From contig JAQFVV010006203.1 of assembly GCA_028023455.1 (NCBI GenBank), forward strand, positions 9,342,876 through 9,406,875: a stretch of 64,000 nt of DNA, read 5' to 3'. The position numbers and the translations under genes were made by a program. Positions 1-12,789 of this stretch are shown piece after piece. How positions within the stretch are numbered: position 1 is the first letter of the stretch; each line of letters starts with the position of its first letter. The notes beneath the pieces were generated by a model. That model did not search any database. It had not been told where the DNA came from and saw nothing but the letters and a program-made list of their open reading frames with translations. Source of the stretch: Epiperipatus broadwayi. Lineage: Eukaryota > Onychophora > Udeonychophora > Euonychophora > Peripatidae.

Positions 1-1640
1 TGCATGCATATACATAAGTACTAAAATAATTTTAAAAGTGAACATATATAAAAAACTTCTAGAATCATACCAATGCTAATCAATATCGATGCTGAGGGCC
101 ATCTGGCACTATGAATATACTGGCTATTAATAAACTAGTTATCATCTAAATTCTATAAAGTGAATGAAGTTTAAAGATGATTCTAATTGCTTTACTATTA
201 TCTAAATAATTCTAATGGGAATCACATAATGTCCACTCACATTCATATATATCCCAACTATCATTAGTCCAGATTAGCTTTGGGATTGTAAGGATTCTGC
301 TCACTGTGATCAAGAGCAGATATATATATATATAATTAATTAATTATGAATCCCATGTTTTAAAAATATAAAAGTTTAATATTAAGAGAATAAAATGTAA
401 AAACTAAAAAGCAGGGGGGAGGGAATTTTGTATTTAATAAAATAAACTGTAAACGCTGTTTAAAATAAAAGATTTTTTTTGTTTAAAAGCAGGAAAAAAT
501 CTTGTAATAAATAAATGATTTAATATTCTTTAAATGAATTTTTAATAAAATAATAGAGATTTCGTTTTATTTTATAATAAATAAATAAATATATGTGCGT
601 GTGTGTATGCAATTTTTAATAAAAAGTAGACACTAGAAGCTGATTTTATTTTCATAAGATGAATGCAGCTGCTAAAAATAAAGTTTTCCATTGTTTAAAA
701 AAGTATAAATAGCTCAAATTTTGTTCATTCTTGGTTCTGACTTTCTCATTTTAATAAAATATTTTGAAGTAATATTTCTAAAGATGATGCATTGTTAAAA
801 ATCCAATGTATTTGCAGTTGACCGAAAAGCCGCTCTCTATGCATCTAAGATCTGCGATTAGATTGGAAAGTAATTATGTTGAAATAGAATAAATGGACAG
901 CGGAGTGCAGGGAATGCCAAACCAGCCACGGAAATTATAACAAGTGACAGGATCCATGAAGGAATCAATTTAACTGGATGTCAATGATTTAAGAAATAAT
1001 TCCGTTATACTGTTTATGTCATATACAAAACCTAGGTAATTATTTGACTTTGATATAAATATTTCCGATTTCTTCTTAAAATAAAGATAGACTTTATTGA
1101 AAGAACTTTTGAACTTTCTGAATTAAACTTAAAAGAAAATAAACTTTAAAAATTCAAAAGATAATATTTTGTGATAATAAAATAAATAAAAGCAGCTTCT
1201 ATTAAATAATATTTTTGGCATGCACGTATGTGTGATTGATCTTAAACTTAAAAAATAATAATAATAAAATATGATGTAACATGTATAATTTATTTGCTGA
1301 AGTAATATATTAAAATGCTTATTTTAATCTTTAAAAAAAAAGAAGTGTATGTGTGCTTCATTATAAGATAAAACGATGCATTTATTTTAAAATAAAATAA
1401 AACATTTAAATTATTTTTCTTAAAATATTTATGTTTATTTCTGATACGTGCGGGTAAGTATAAACATTTATTTTCTTAATAAGAGTAGGAGAAAAAAAAT
1501 CCAATCATTACTAATAGTATTTAGAAAAGATTCACTAAGTTAAATCTATAAATGTTTAGCATTCAGTATAATGTTGTTATCATTAGTTTTAAAGGAGCGA
1601 AATATTTATTTTAATGGTTCAGGGGAAAATTATTTTAGTT
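1..1640. other. AT-rich non-coding DNA, 3' side of the transporter gene
   Basis: No coding exon, RNA gene or complete mobile element recognised. A short less AT-rich island lies at about 828-960, in otherwise A/T-dominated DNA with short A and T runs and a TA run near 320-335. It lies downstream (in transcript sense) of the last transporter exon found and may be the final intron or 3' flank. Confidence 0.5.
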
Positions 1641-1654
1641 TTAGGAAATAGTAG

Positions 1655-1800
1655 CAGTTTAGATCAGGCGGGCGTTTAAGATACCTTTTGTTTGTTTATT
1701 AGTGGGTGATTGGAACCGATTGAGCTAGCGGACGTTCAGGCACCGAATTGTACTGATCAGATGGACATGCTAATTCTAAAGTAATTAGCTGGCGCCTAAA
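1655..1800. repeat. GC-richer island with a diverged motif present about three times
   Basis: Against a very AT-rich background this 150 bp contains related short blocks: AGATCAGGCGGGCGTTTAAG near 1661, GAGCTAGCGGACGTTCAGGC near 1722 and TAGCTGGCGCCTAAAGG near 1787. Spacing is about 60 bp. This looks like a decayed tandem or a dispersed-repeat fragment. No open frame or known family recognised. Confidence 0.35.
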
Positions 1801-1815
1801 GGATTTTCTTTCTTC

Positions 1816-4120
1816 TTTAAAAATAATAATAATAAAATGTTTGTTTGATCGGTACATATTTGTGGTAGTTGAGTGTTGAATGTTAATAATAGTTTGCTAT
1901 TGATAGTAGTTGACACTCTGCCTGAAAACCAACCATTTTCTGAAAGGGGAATTTAGGAGGACAAAATATCACAATATTAGTTAATATTTTATTTGTCGAT
2001 GCTTAGTGTTTGTTATTTCCCATAAGTTTAAGTTGTAAGATTTTAAATAGTAAGTTTTATATAGTGTTAAGAGAAGTTAGGTAGAAAGTGTTAAATAATA
2101 TAAATAGAAGTAGTAGTAGTTAGTCACTTTTTCATTGTTTGTTGTTCGAAGTAGGTTGGGTCATTTCATTGGGTTGGTTTAATATATATATGGTCTATTT
2201 TTATTTTAGAAAAATCCAAAAGAAGTTATAACTTCTTTTAAATGTAATATCTTGTTATTTATAGAGATAAAGCATTATAGTTAACATTTACATGTTTAAA
2301 AAAACAAAGTGCATAATTCCACTACTTTATTATAATAGACTCTTCCACCAGGATAAGATTACATTTAAAGGAGGTAGGTGCAAAAAGCATTTACAGTTTA
2401 ATATTTTCATTTGTCACAGTCTATAACATTTGACTGTGATTTTCTAAAATAAAAATAGAACATATTTCCACATTCTCAAAGGTATTTCTATAACATCTTA
2501 AAAATTGTTAATATATAACATAATCTATTGTAATATTGAGTAATTTTTCTGAAAAACTTAAAATAATGATTAACAAATTTATTGATTAGAAATAATAATA
2601 CAAAATTAAATTAAAGATCTGATGAATATTCTATAATACAAATAGATTATTCTGATTTAAATTTACAAATATCAGACCTTTCCATAGATTGATAAACTAA
2701 ATTATAGACTAATAATAGTATTTAAATTTATATTTTACAGATATATAAATTGTAATATATATAAAATAAAAACATATGAGTAAGTACATATGCATGTTTA
2801 ATAATACAAAATATTCCAATCATTAATAAATCAACAAATGTTCTATTTTAATTCAATGTTAAATGTATATATAATACAGATACCTTGCTTGTTCTAATGT
2901 TAAAAAAGTAAAATATTTCAATTATTAATTTTCTTTAAACTATAAATGGAACTATTTTCACAACCTAATTATAGTAAATATAAATGCATTATTTCACAAA
3001 ATTTGAATAACATCTTTGGTAATTTTGTTATATATTTTATAACTTTCAGAGAATGCTTTTATCACTGCATGAATAACATAACAAAAATCCAAAAAGATAT
3101 ATCTAACATTTCTATCATCTGAACACTTATTTCATTGGTCAAAGTTGTTTTAATTTTTTTCTGAATGTTTTTTTTCACTAATTGGTTAATATATTTAATA
3201 TTTAAAAGTTTTTTACTTTTTAAAAAAAGTTAATACAGTAAAGCTTAATTAAATATTTTTTTTCTTTTGAACAGTAGACAGAAGTACATTTTATTTAACT
3301 GCAAAGCTTATGTTTGAAAGAGCATGTTAATATATATTTTATTTACTAGTCAATTGTTTACATTCATGATTTATATATTTAAAAAACAAATCTCATTTGT
3401 GGATAGTATATGTATGACTGAGAGAAAATCTAATGTGTGTTTCCATGCATGTTGAAATGGTGTTTTCTGCCATCTCATGTGTAAATATGTTAATATTTAA
3501 CTTCTTAGTTAATTTTAGTAATTTCATTAGTTTGTAGTTAAAATTTTGTAAAAGTACATGTAAAACATGTTATCTTTATTTAATCAATTTAAAAGTTTGT
3601 TTTTATCTCCCTAAAGAATCAGACTTCCAAGTTTGAATTTTTTTTATATAGTTGATTATAGTTTGAGGTAAAATAGTTTTTCTTTAATTATAAGGTTTTT
3701 AAAAAGTTTTTATAAATTCTATTTTACTAATGGTATAAAAAGATGGAATGGGGTATAAAAATGTAACAATTAAACTCTATTGTTGAAAAGCATTTAAAAT
3801 TAAAAGTATTGTGAATGAGTCATTTTAGCTATAACTTTTGCTAAATAATCAAGAACTTTTAAAATTAAAAATTCCAAACGATAAAAAAACAAAGTCATTT
3901 TAGCTATAACTTTTGCTAAAAATAGCCAAGAGGTGAGAATCCTGTTTGGAAAAGAAAAAATAATTAAAATTGCAGAGCGGGGGAGGAAATTAGAGAAGAA
4001 AAAAGTAAAAATTAAAGATTTCTTTTGTTATTATCTTTATATTATTACTTCAAGTATTGTGACAATCTACCATTGCAATTTTAAAAATGATAAAAATCTC
4101 CAGCTAGAGAAATCAAGAAC
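1816..4120. other. AT-rich DNA without a recognised gene, with a 28-bp direct repeat
   Basis: No exon or element recognised over about 2.3 kb. The only clear structure is an exact direct repeat of AGTCATTTTAGCTATAAC and the following TTTTGCTAAA at about 3817-3845 and 3893-3921, 76 bp apart. Other repeats are simple A/T runs. Confidence 0.5.
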
Positions 4121-4290
4121 TTCTCTCCCAGGGGAAACCCTAAAATTCTAGCAACACCTGATGTCTTCCAAGGAATTACCAGCTCTGGAAATGAGTGAGA
4201 CCAGTCAGCTAGCTGAGGGTGTGCAAATATGAATGAGGACAATTGAGATTCATACAAGAAGCTATGGAGAAATATCAAACCCATGACTTT
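4121..4290. other. Less AT-rich segment of unknown origin
   Basis: Roughly 170 bp with about 45% G+C, unlike both flanks. The minus strand is open across it (about 67 codons) and includes SHSFPELVIPWKTSG; the plus strand is also open for about 70 codons into it. I recognise no protein family. It may be a fragment of an inserted repeat or an old exon; there is no convincing splice-site pair. Confidence 0.3.
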
Positions 4291-5367
<1,077 letters not shown>

Positions 5368-6343
5368 ACAAAATTAGTAGAGTCTGCAAAACATTATGCT
5401 ATAAAAAGATTGTGGTATGTTATGTAAATAAATAATTGCTACAAATCTAGAATGATCTTTTAGGTCTAATACTAGGCTATCTGCCTAGTGGTGCTATTGT
5501 ACTGGCTACTATAATCTTAATAATTTTAGTACTTTAGTGACTCAAAGCAGTTTGGACTACCACAATACATAAAATTGTGTATGAATAAAATATAATAATA
5601 ACTAATAAATTGTAGTCTCAAGATTAGTAAGCTGGTTTCTGATATAAATTGCTGCTGTGTTATGACCTGGTTAACAGATATGCAAGATAAATGCTAGTTG
5701 TCCTTTACTCATTTCAGCTTTGATTATTTTTGTACTATAACAGTGCCAATGAGATGTCTAATATACACATATAGGCTTTGAAACATCAGAGAAAAACAAT
5801 TTTGCTTTATTTTTCCAAAATTTCAAATATGGATACTAGTAACTGTCCTCTGCTCTCTAAAAATTATCAATTTGAACCCACAGTATAAAGAGAAACAAAG
5901 AAATTTAAGAAGAGAATGACTAACAGTAAACCCTTTCCTTTTGATTAATGAAAACAAGATAATAACTCAATTACCATTATTCTGTTTTTTTTTTTAAATT
6001 TACAGTCAACAAAAATGTTTAAATTAATTATTACTTAATCTTTTAAGTAAAAACAGATTACAGAATTAATTCTATAATTAATATGCATTGCAAAGAAAAA
6101 AGATTTTAGACAAACATATTTTTCTTTCTGTGTTATATTAAAAATGTAGATTTTTGTTAAAATCAAATTTAATGTTTATTAAGTAGAGATATTTTCTTAA
6201 TGTTTGATTTTAAATAAGTTTAAGTATTTTCAAAAATATCAGCTAATGTTATTATTCAATCAATATTTCAGTTATTCCAAATTTTATTTTAAATAATTAT
6301 ATATGTAAATTTCTTTTGTTTTCATTTCTATTGTTCCTTTTAA

Positions 6344-6521
6344 GACCCACCCACCTACCTACCCACCTACCTACCTACCCACCCACCCTCCCACCCACCT
6401 ACCTACTTACCTACCTACCTCCCTACCTACCTACCTACCCACCCCCCCACCTACCTATGTACCTACCTACATACCTACCTCCCTCCCTCCCTCTACCTAC
6501 CTACCTACCTCCTACCTACCT

Positions 6522-6522
<1 letters not shown>
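6344..6522 (+). repeat. Degenerate (CCTA)n / (CCCA)n tetranucleotide array
   Basis: About 180 bp of imperfect CCTA, CCCA and CCTC units on the plus strand, entirely pyrimidine-rich. The apparent Pro/Thr/Leu/Tyr-rich protein is repeat-derived, not a gene. Confidence 0.95.

Positions 6523-6588
<66 letters not shown>
6523..6588 (+). repeat. Homopolymer tract of 66 consecutive cytosines
   Basis: Sixty-six C without interruption at the junction between the CCTA-type and TCTA-type arrays. A tract this long and pure is striking in a genome of this composition and is a common place for sequencing or assembly error, so its exact length should not be trusted. Confidence 0.9.
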
Positions 6589-6590
<2 letters not shown>

Positions 6591-6760
6591 TATCCATCCA
6601 TCCATCTATCTATCTATCTATCTATCTATCTATTGGTCTGTTTGTCTTTCTGACTGACTATCTGTCTGTCAGTCTCTCTGTCTATTTATCAATCAATCTA
6701 TCTATGTCACCCACTCACCTATTTACTCACCCACCTACCTACCTATCTATCTATACACAC
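6589..6760 (+). repeat. (TCCA)n/(TCTA)n array, decaying to imperfect units
   Basis: Starts with TCCATCCATCCA, continues as TCTA units, then decays into TGTC, ACTG and CACC variants before a short CA run near 6755. It continues the cytosine-rich tract to its left as one compound microsatellite of about 415 bp. Confidence 0.92.
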
Positions 6761-7418
6761 ACATTACATTGCATGTGTTATGAGACTAATCTGTCTCAAT
6801 ATATATATATATGGAAACAAAAACATATATAAACTAACTAAAGAAAATATATATAAAAAAAATTACAATTGTTTGTCCATACAGCTGTTTTAATATTTCA
6901 ACCAGAGGACCGGTTTTCATCAGAAAATATGTTGTTATACAAAAATTTAGTTAATAAATTTAAATTTCATATCTGATAAAACAAGAAGTTCTTATACATT
7001 AATATTTTTTTTTATACAGAGAGTTTAACCAATATATATATATATATACACACATACATATATATATATATATCACTAAAGATAAGTTATACTTATTTAA
7101 ACCTGGACGAGGGCTTTGATTAATGATATTCTTTTTGTAATATGTTTTAAACTAACTTTTATAATATGTCAACACATACTCTCTATATTTATGTAAGCTC
7201 ACTAATTGTGATCTATTACTTCCAAACAAATATTTAAAGCTAATATTGTTGTGTTTAATCGGCTAAGACATTTGAAGATGAAACTAGCTATCTACTTTTT
7301 ATACATATTAATGATATTGTAATAATATTAATTTAAATAGATTAACATTTGCATTAAACATTATTAGTTACTAAAATACACATCATAATCATAGTAAACT
7401 AAATAAACAACAACTTAC
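6761..7418. other. AT-rich DNA next to the TM12 exon, with TA runs and one hammerhead-like motif
   Basis: Intronic or 3' DNA on the minus strand. Contains TA dinucleotide runs near 6801 and 7034-7072 and the structured motif at 6896-6922 listed separately. No other exon recognised. Confidence 0.45.
6896..6922 (-). ncRNA. Hammerhead-like core motif (degenerate)
   Basis: On the minus strand: CTGATGA, an A, then AACC paired with GGTT across an 8-base loop, then GAAA. CTGANGA and GAAA are the two invariant strands of the hammerhead ribozyme core, joined through stem II. Here one extra base separates the core from stem II, and the cleavage site and stems I and III are not identified. It may be a relic of a retroelement terminal repeat; self-cleavage is not claimed. 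Confidence 0.4.
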
Positions 7419-7526
7419 TTTTGGTGGCTTACTTTCAACTGGAAAAATAATTAAGGATATTCCACAAATTAAAGCTAGAATTCCATAAATGCCAATTGTT
7501 AAAGGAAATGAGAATTCGGAAAGAAC
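7419..7526 (-). CDS. SVOP-like transporter, internal exon (TM12, penultimate or last but one)
   Basis: Minus-strand exon of exactly 36 codons in phase 0, between a TATATTTTTTCAG acceptor and an AAA|GTAAGT donor. It reads VLSEFSFPLTIGIYGIL, then a hydrophobic helix ending in FPVESKPPK. This matches the TM12 end of SVOP-type proteins, where the helix is followed by LPIETKGR and a short cytoplasmic tail; here the equivalent is FPVESKPPK. The strong GTAAGT donor means at least one more coding exon with the stop follows, between 1 and 7418 or left of the window. I did not identify it. The 23.3 kb intron between this exon and the one at 30862 is the largest in the window. Confidence 0.88.
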
Positions 7527-9460
7527 CTGAAAAAATATATACATAAATATGATCTCTTACAGATATTATAATGGTTAAAATAGTGATAGCCTAGCCATCT
7601 ATCATAATATGGGGCTTAAATATTGAACCATATAAAGACAATTTTTTTTAATTCTAAAAATGCCAAGAAATTTTTTCAGATATCCACCCAATATGATTGA
7701 ATAATTGTTTAATATTGGTTGGTAAATAAGTAGAGAGTGAAATGAGAATGGAAAACTTCTCAAACTCTCATCATCTGGCAATAAATAAATGAAGATGTTG
7801 ATGCTTTAAAGTGGGTTGTTTAATTAGTATTTTTTATAGTATTATATAGCATAGCTTTTTGTTATTTTTCAGTGATATTCTGTTTGAATTGTTGTAAAAT
7901 TATAGAACATCATTCAAAAAATAATATTTACTTTTTAACAAAGAATTAACTGAAAACAAAAATAAATAATTACAACCATCAACAATAAGACTCTAAATCT
8001 TGATAATGTAAAAATGTTTTAATATTTAGTGAAATAATAGAATGGAAGACTTGAGAGTTAAAAGATCTTGAATTGAAATTTAAGCTATCATTTTTGGTAC
8101 TTGGAGATCATGTGGATCTATAAGAAAGTAACTGTAACATTTGTTAATGAAATCATGAGTCATAGTGCTTAGTACAATTTCCCCCATGACCACTAGTTGG
8201 GATTCAAATCAAAGATAGGTGAACCTTAGAATTTTTTTTAAGTCACTAACAAACACAGGATTTTTTAAATGACCAACCCAAATACCTTTCTAAAATGTTA
8301 GTAAATGAGTGTCTACCTTTTCTTTGTTAGAATTCAAAAATTCCAAGTTAATCTGAGTTGGCCAGATCTATATCATAGCGTTGACTTTAAAAATAAACAT
8401 TATAATTGTAATATCATGTAGCCTAGAAATCATTTTCCATAAGGTGCTAAACTAAAGATTATCTTTATCTTTTTAATGTAGAAATTAAAAAACTAAGCTG
8501 CTAGCTCCTAGCCCAATAATCTCATGTGAGAAGTACTCAAGACTTTAGATAAATAAAATATTAAATTAGCTCAAATTATTTTAAGTAGTCAGCTTATAAT
8601 CAGATTAGTAAGACATCAAGATATGGTTGATAAATGAATATCTTATTCTTTCTGACAGAATGAAAAAAACTCAGCAGATAGGAAGTATCTAATTCATCAA
8701 ATAATGTCTATGTACCCAATTTTCAATATTTGGAAAAAAGTTTTGTCTTGTAAGAAACTATTTATGGCTATTATTTTATTTTCACAGTCTAATTTTTTTT
8801 TTACAACTTAGCTTTCACATCAGGTTTTGTTAATAAAATTTGTCTGAATATAAAATATTATAAAAACATATAAAGTGGATATAAAATGAAATGAAATCAT
8901 CATCAGCAAAGATCAATTAGATTTATTGGTATACTATATGCTATGTGCTGAAATTAAATAAATTTTAATTTGGTGCAAAACTTTTAGAAGTCAGATATTA
9001 CAAAATCAAATGTAAAATGTAGAATTAATTATTTATATTACCATCTCTATTACTTTATTGGCCAAAATCTTATAACGATAATATCAAAATATAGGTGATT
9101 TATAGCATATCCTGCTGTTTTTGGTAGCTATTGAAAACTGCAACTTTTGAAAAATAGCATATATCCTTTTTGATGATTCTTTTTCTACTTATGTTGATCA
9201 CTCTTGTCATGATAGACATTCTTATGAAGCACACATACAAGAATTAATTGCCTCCAAATTTATAATAGGTGATAGGCTATCTTTTGATGCTCCTTCATAA
9301 TAGACTTTTGAAATGCAATAGTTTGATATTTCCAATAGAGTATTTTACAGAATATTGTTTGAAAAATACTATTATTTAGACCAAACATATAATTTAAATT
9401 ACTTTATTTATTATTTAGTGTATGATATCAGCATATTAAAATTAAACACCAACAGTTCTT
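7527..9460. other. Intronic AT-rich DNA (between the TM11 and TM12 exons)
   Basis: About 1.9 kb of the transporter's largest intron. No exon, element boundary or structured repeat recognised. Confidence 0.5.
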
Positions 9461-9800
9461 AACCAACCAAGAGCTGCCTCTTCCAGGTCATGTAGAGCAA
9501 AGAGACTAACAAGAGCCTGGTAAATTGGACACTCCCTGTAAATACGAACCATGGTTTGTGGCCATCCTGGCATGTTCTGAATTTAAATTATTTATAAAAT
9601 TGTTATAGAAATATACAGCTGCCTCTTGTAAGTTATGTAGAACAAAGAGGTCAACAAGAGCCTGGTAAATTGGACACTCTACGAACCATAGTTTATGGTC
9701 TTCCACCCTCACAGTTTGGACAGTCTATAGATCTTCATTTGCATAACATATAATCATATCTATGCTGGTCTGATCTGAATTTAAATTATTTATAAAATTG
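9460..9800 (-). pseudogene. Decayed LINE C-terminal fragment with an internal tandem duplication
   Basis: On the minus strand the segment encodes DCPNCEG, then across a frame change VEDHKLWFVECPIYQALVDL. This resembles the C-terminal Cys-rich tail of non-LTR retrotransposon proteins (CPxC...E...L/WxxxECPxYQ). The segment is duplicated: GAGCCTGGTAAATTGGACAC occurs at about 9511 and again at 9658, and TTTATAAAATTGTTATAGAA at about 9590 and 9790. The unit is a little under 200 bp. It is interrupted by frameshifts and not functional. The LINE clade cannot be given. Confidence 0.45.
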
Positions 9801-10914
9801 TTATAGAAATATACATTATAAATATATATTAAATTAAATATTACCTAACACTATGCTACTAATAATAAATAAAACAGAAAATCATATAATATTAAAATAC
9901 TAGTAAAATAACACATTAAACATGACCATGATTTTATTTATTGCAAATATAGACCTTCTCAAGTGAAAATCAATTAAACATAACACATTTTATGCAATAG
10001 ACTAACCACTTCCATAATTAATTTTAAATTCCACCTACCTTTAATATAAAAAAAAAAGACTATTAGTCTTGTGACAATTTCCTTTGATATTAAAGATAGG
10101 TAAAATTTTAAATGAATTATGGGAATGGTTTGTCTGTTATAAATAAATGTATTTTATTTAGTTGATTCTCACTTGAGGTTTTATTTGTGAAATAGGCAAC
10201 AAATTGATCATAATAGAATTTTAGCATAACTTTGTTATTTTGCTATTATTTTAAGGTTATATGATTTTCTATTCTATTTTATATTATACATTGTACTTTT
10301 TGTTATAATTAATTCATACTTGTCTGATAACTATTACACATATTAACTAACAACAGACATAGCAATTTGATAAAAACTTGACAGAAAATTATTAGCTTGA
10401 AATGCATATTATTTTAATTCCTTAGACTGAAGGGAGTTTGAGATAACTAGGCAAAGAATACTATGACCAAGTGTTACTACTTATCATTTATTCTCTTATG
10501 TGGTAATTTGTTACATCTTCAAATTTAGATTGATATCATAAAAGATTGAAGTCTTATATATATATATATAAAATATAGTATTGACTTTACTAAGATAGAT
10601 TATGGATTTTTAAAAATATATATATAGAATGATCATATAGAAAAAAAGAATTTAAAATAACTTATTTAAAAGGTGAGGCAGTTAATGGTAACATGAAATA
10701 TAAAATGTCAGAGCTAGAAATCTAAAGTTTCAAAAAAAAATAGGGGATTCTTCAAAAGTTTCTCAATTTTTGACTGTATTTTACTGATTTTTCATCTTTA
10801 TTTTATTTATTAACCAAAAAATCATTAGATACTTATTTATTAATCAATATTGTATGCCCCCCTAAATTGACTATGGGTCAGTAAAAAATTTCTAAATTTT
10901 ATTCAGCAAGACTA
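9801..10914. other. Intronic AT-rich DNA without recognised features
   Basis: About 1.1 kb. Contains a TA run near 10556-10575; nothing else recognised. Confidence 0.45.
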
Positions 10915-11225
10915 TTATTAATAAATTATCTATGTTCTTTATTGCTGTTTATGACCCACTATTGACAGTCTCAATTGCCCCATCAATCTTCTTCAGAACT
11001 ATAACTAACACAATACAAATATATGAATACAAATATACATAAATATATAATTTTACATTAGTCTAGAATGTAAAATTATATGTTCACGTATATTTGTATT
11101 CATATTGTATTGTGTTAATTATAGTTCTGAAGAAGATTGCTGGGGCAATCGAAACTATCAATAGTGGATTTGTAAAAAAGCATTCTAAACAGTAATAGAG
11201 AACATAGATGATTTAAATTATTTTT
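10915..11225. mobile_element. Foldback (MITE-like) element with ~140-bp arms
   Basis: Two inverted arms, about 10923-11062 and 11073-11213, are separated by roughly 10 bp. For example TCTTCTTCAGAACTATAACT on the left mirrors the sequence around AGTTCTGAAGAAGATTGC on the right. No coding capacity. Each arm carries a hammerhead-like motif: at 11127-11155 (+) CTGAAGA, an A, GATTGC, loop TGGG, GCAATC, GAAAC; and at about 10967-10996 (-) the same with GAGAC in place of GAAAC. A non-autonomous element related to retroelement terminal repeats is a reasonable reading. Confidence 0.75.
11127..11155 (+). ncRNA. Hammerhead-like core motif in the right arm of the foldback
   Basis: CTGAAGA, one extra A, a perfect 6-bp stem GATTGC/GCAATC with a TGGG loop, then GAAAC. 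This matches the two conserved hammerhead strands except for the extra base before stem II. Flanking stems and a cleavage triplet are not resolved. Confidence 0.4.
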
Positions 11226-12500
11226 GCAACATAAATAATCCCCCCCCCCCCCCAAAAAAAAAAAAAATTATTAGAAAAATTTTTTTTTTTTTTATCAAAA
11301 ACAGTTTTAGGTTATATATAATTTTTAGGAAAATTATTTTATAGATCTAGTTAAGCAATTTTCAAAAAACGTTATTCCTAATTTATATTTCAATCTACCT
11401 CAGTCATTTTAATTATGTATTTCAACAACTTTCTGAAAATGGTTTCATGTCTAAGTATACTTATTTGATGTTCTTGATAAGACCTTCTAATTCTTTTCTT
11501 GCATTGTTTATTATTATTTCAAAAATTTTTAAAATCCATGCTTTACATACTTGAATATAAATGGTATTTATATATAACTTTTGACGGATCTATATTTTTC
11601 ACCAGAGCTGTTTATTTAATTTGCATGAATATAAAATTAAGTAAATAGCTCTGACAAAGATTGTAAACAGGACATTTTTTAAAAGTATGAAAAAAAATTT
11701 TTTTGATGCTAAATTTAAACATGTAATCATATTTTTCTTATCAATCTTCACAGATTTCTTGTGATGCAATGTTTATAATTTCATCATTTAGCATTTAAAA
11801 AAGATTTAAAAATTAATAATATTGAGAATAATTTTTTTTTTTTTGTAAAAATTGATACGATTTACTGTTTCATTGGAACAAATCTGATATTATTGACAGG
11901 ATTTGTTTAGAGCAGAGATTTCATATTAAAACATAATTATATTTTTTCAGACATGGGCACATTTCTGTTGTAGAGTAGTTATTTCCTAGTCGGTCAGCTT
12001 TTAAATGACACAATGTTAATAGCTATGGTATATTTCTCTTAAGAATTATTTTAATTAATGTTACACCACTATTATATTCATTTAGATGCTTATCATGCTA
12101 TTGTGATGTGATCATCTCAATTTATTTCTATTATCTATAAGAACCATAAAACTTTAAATTCTACGCTCTACAATGATTTGACAAAATCTCAAAAATCATT
12201 CATCAAATTGTTATTTACATCTTGTAAGTACAAGAAAAATATAAAGAAACAAAAAAAATTAGTAAAATATCCTAATATACTATGAAAAAATATACCAATT
12301 TTCTGCAGTATGTAAGTTTGAATACTAAGAACTACAAGAGATATATAGATTTAAATGAGAAATCAATGTATATAAAAAAAATGCAAAAAATTTACATCTG
12401 GCGTTTCAGACTTCTTATTCTGTTAATAAATCTCATTTACTGTTATAAATGGAGTAATTAACCTTTGAACTTTGCACAATTTGCATATAATTACTTCACT
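11226..12500. other. Intronic AT-rich DNA with a C15/A13 junction tract
   Basis: A run of C followed by a run of A at about 11240-11267 is the only clear feature; the rest is A/T-rich without recognised genes. Confidence 0.45.
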
Positions 12501-12504
12501 TAGA

Positions 12505-12545
12505 GCTATGAAGATGAGAGCATGTCTCTTGAAAGCTTGCAGAGT
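12505..12545 (+). ncRNA. Hammerhead-like relic resembling the Penelope-like hairpin motif
   Basis: CTATGAAGAT, GAGA, a 5-base loop, TCTC, TT, then GAAAGC. The same arrangement, CTATGAATAT GAGGT ... ACCTC GAAAGC, occurs near both outer ends of the inverted Penelope-like element (43235-43272 and 41822-41862). This suggests that a terminal fragment of a related element lies here. Confidence 0.3.
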
Positions 12546-12789
12546 AATATAATTTTATTTTGTTTTTAAGTAAAAAGTAGCTTTGTGGTCAGGTGCAATA
12601 GCACCTATATTATTTTACAAATATATTTTAGCATGCAAAGTAGGTTTGAATTAAAACAGATCTAAGTGACTTTTGTTCATGATATAGATTTGTCTAAGAA
12701 TGAGGATTAATATTTAGATTCAAGATTTAAGAAATGATACTTATTGCAGAATGAAAAATTTCCAGGCAGATGAACTTAAATTTTGTAAA

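Noticed and set aside
815-870. Minus-strand acceptor TCTAATCGCAG followed by four codons and a stop, a possible last exon of the transporter
   Set aside because: The phase would fit, but four codons plus an acceptor occur by chance too often; no tail motif confirms it.
820-895. Plus-strand exon-like stretch (TTTGCAG acceptor, GTAATT donor) near 834-890
   Set aside because: Only about 57 open bases with no recognisable protein family.
6316-6657. 113-codon Pro-rich frame
   Set aside because: Translation of the CCTA/C/TCTA microsatellite.
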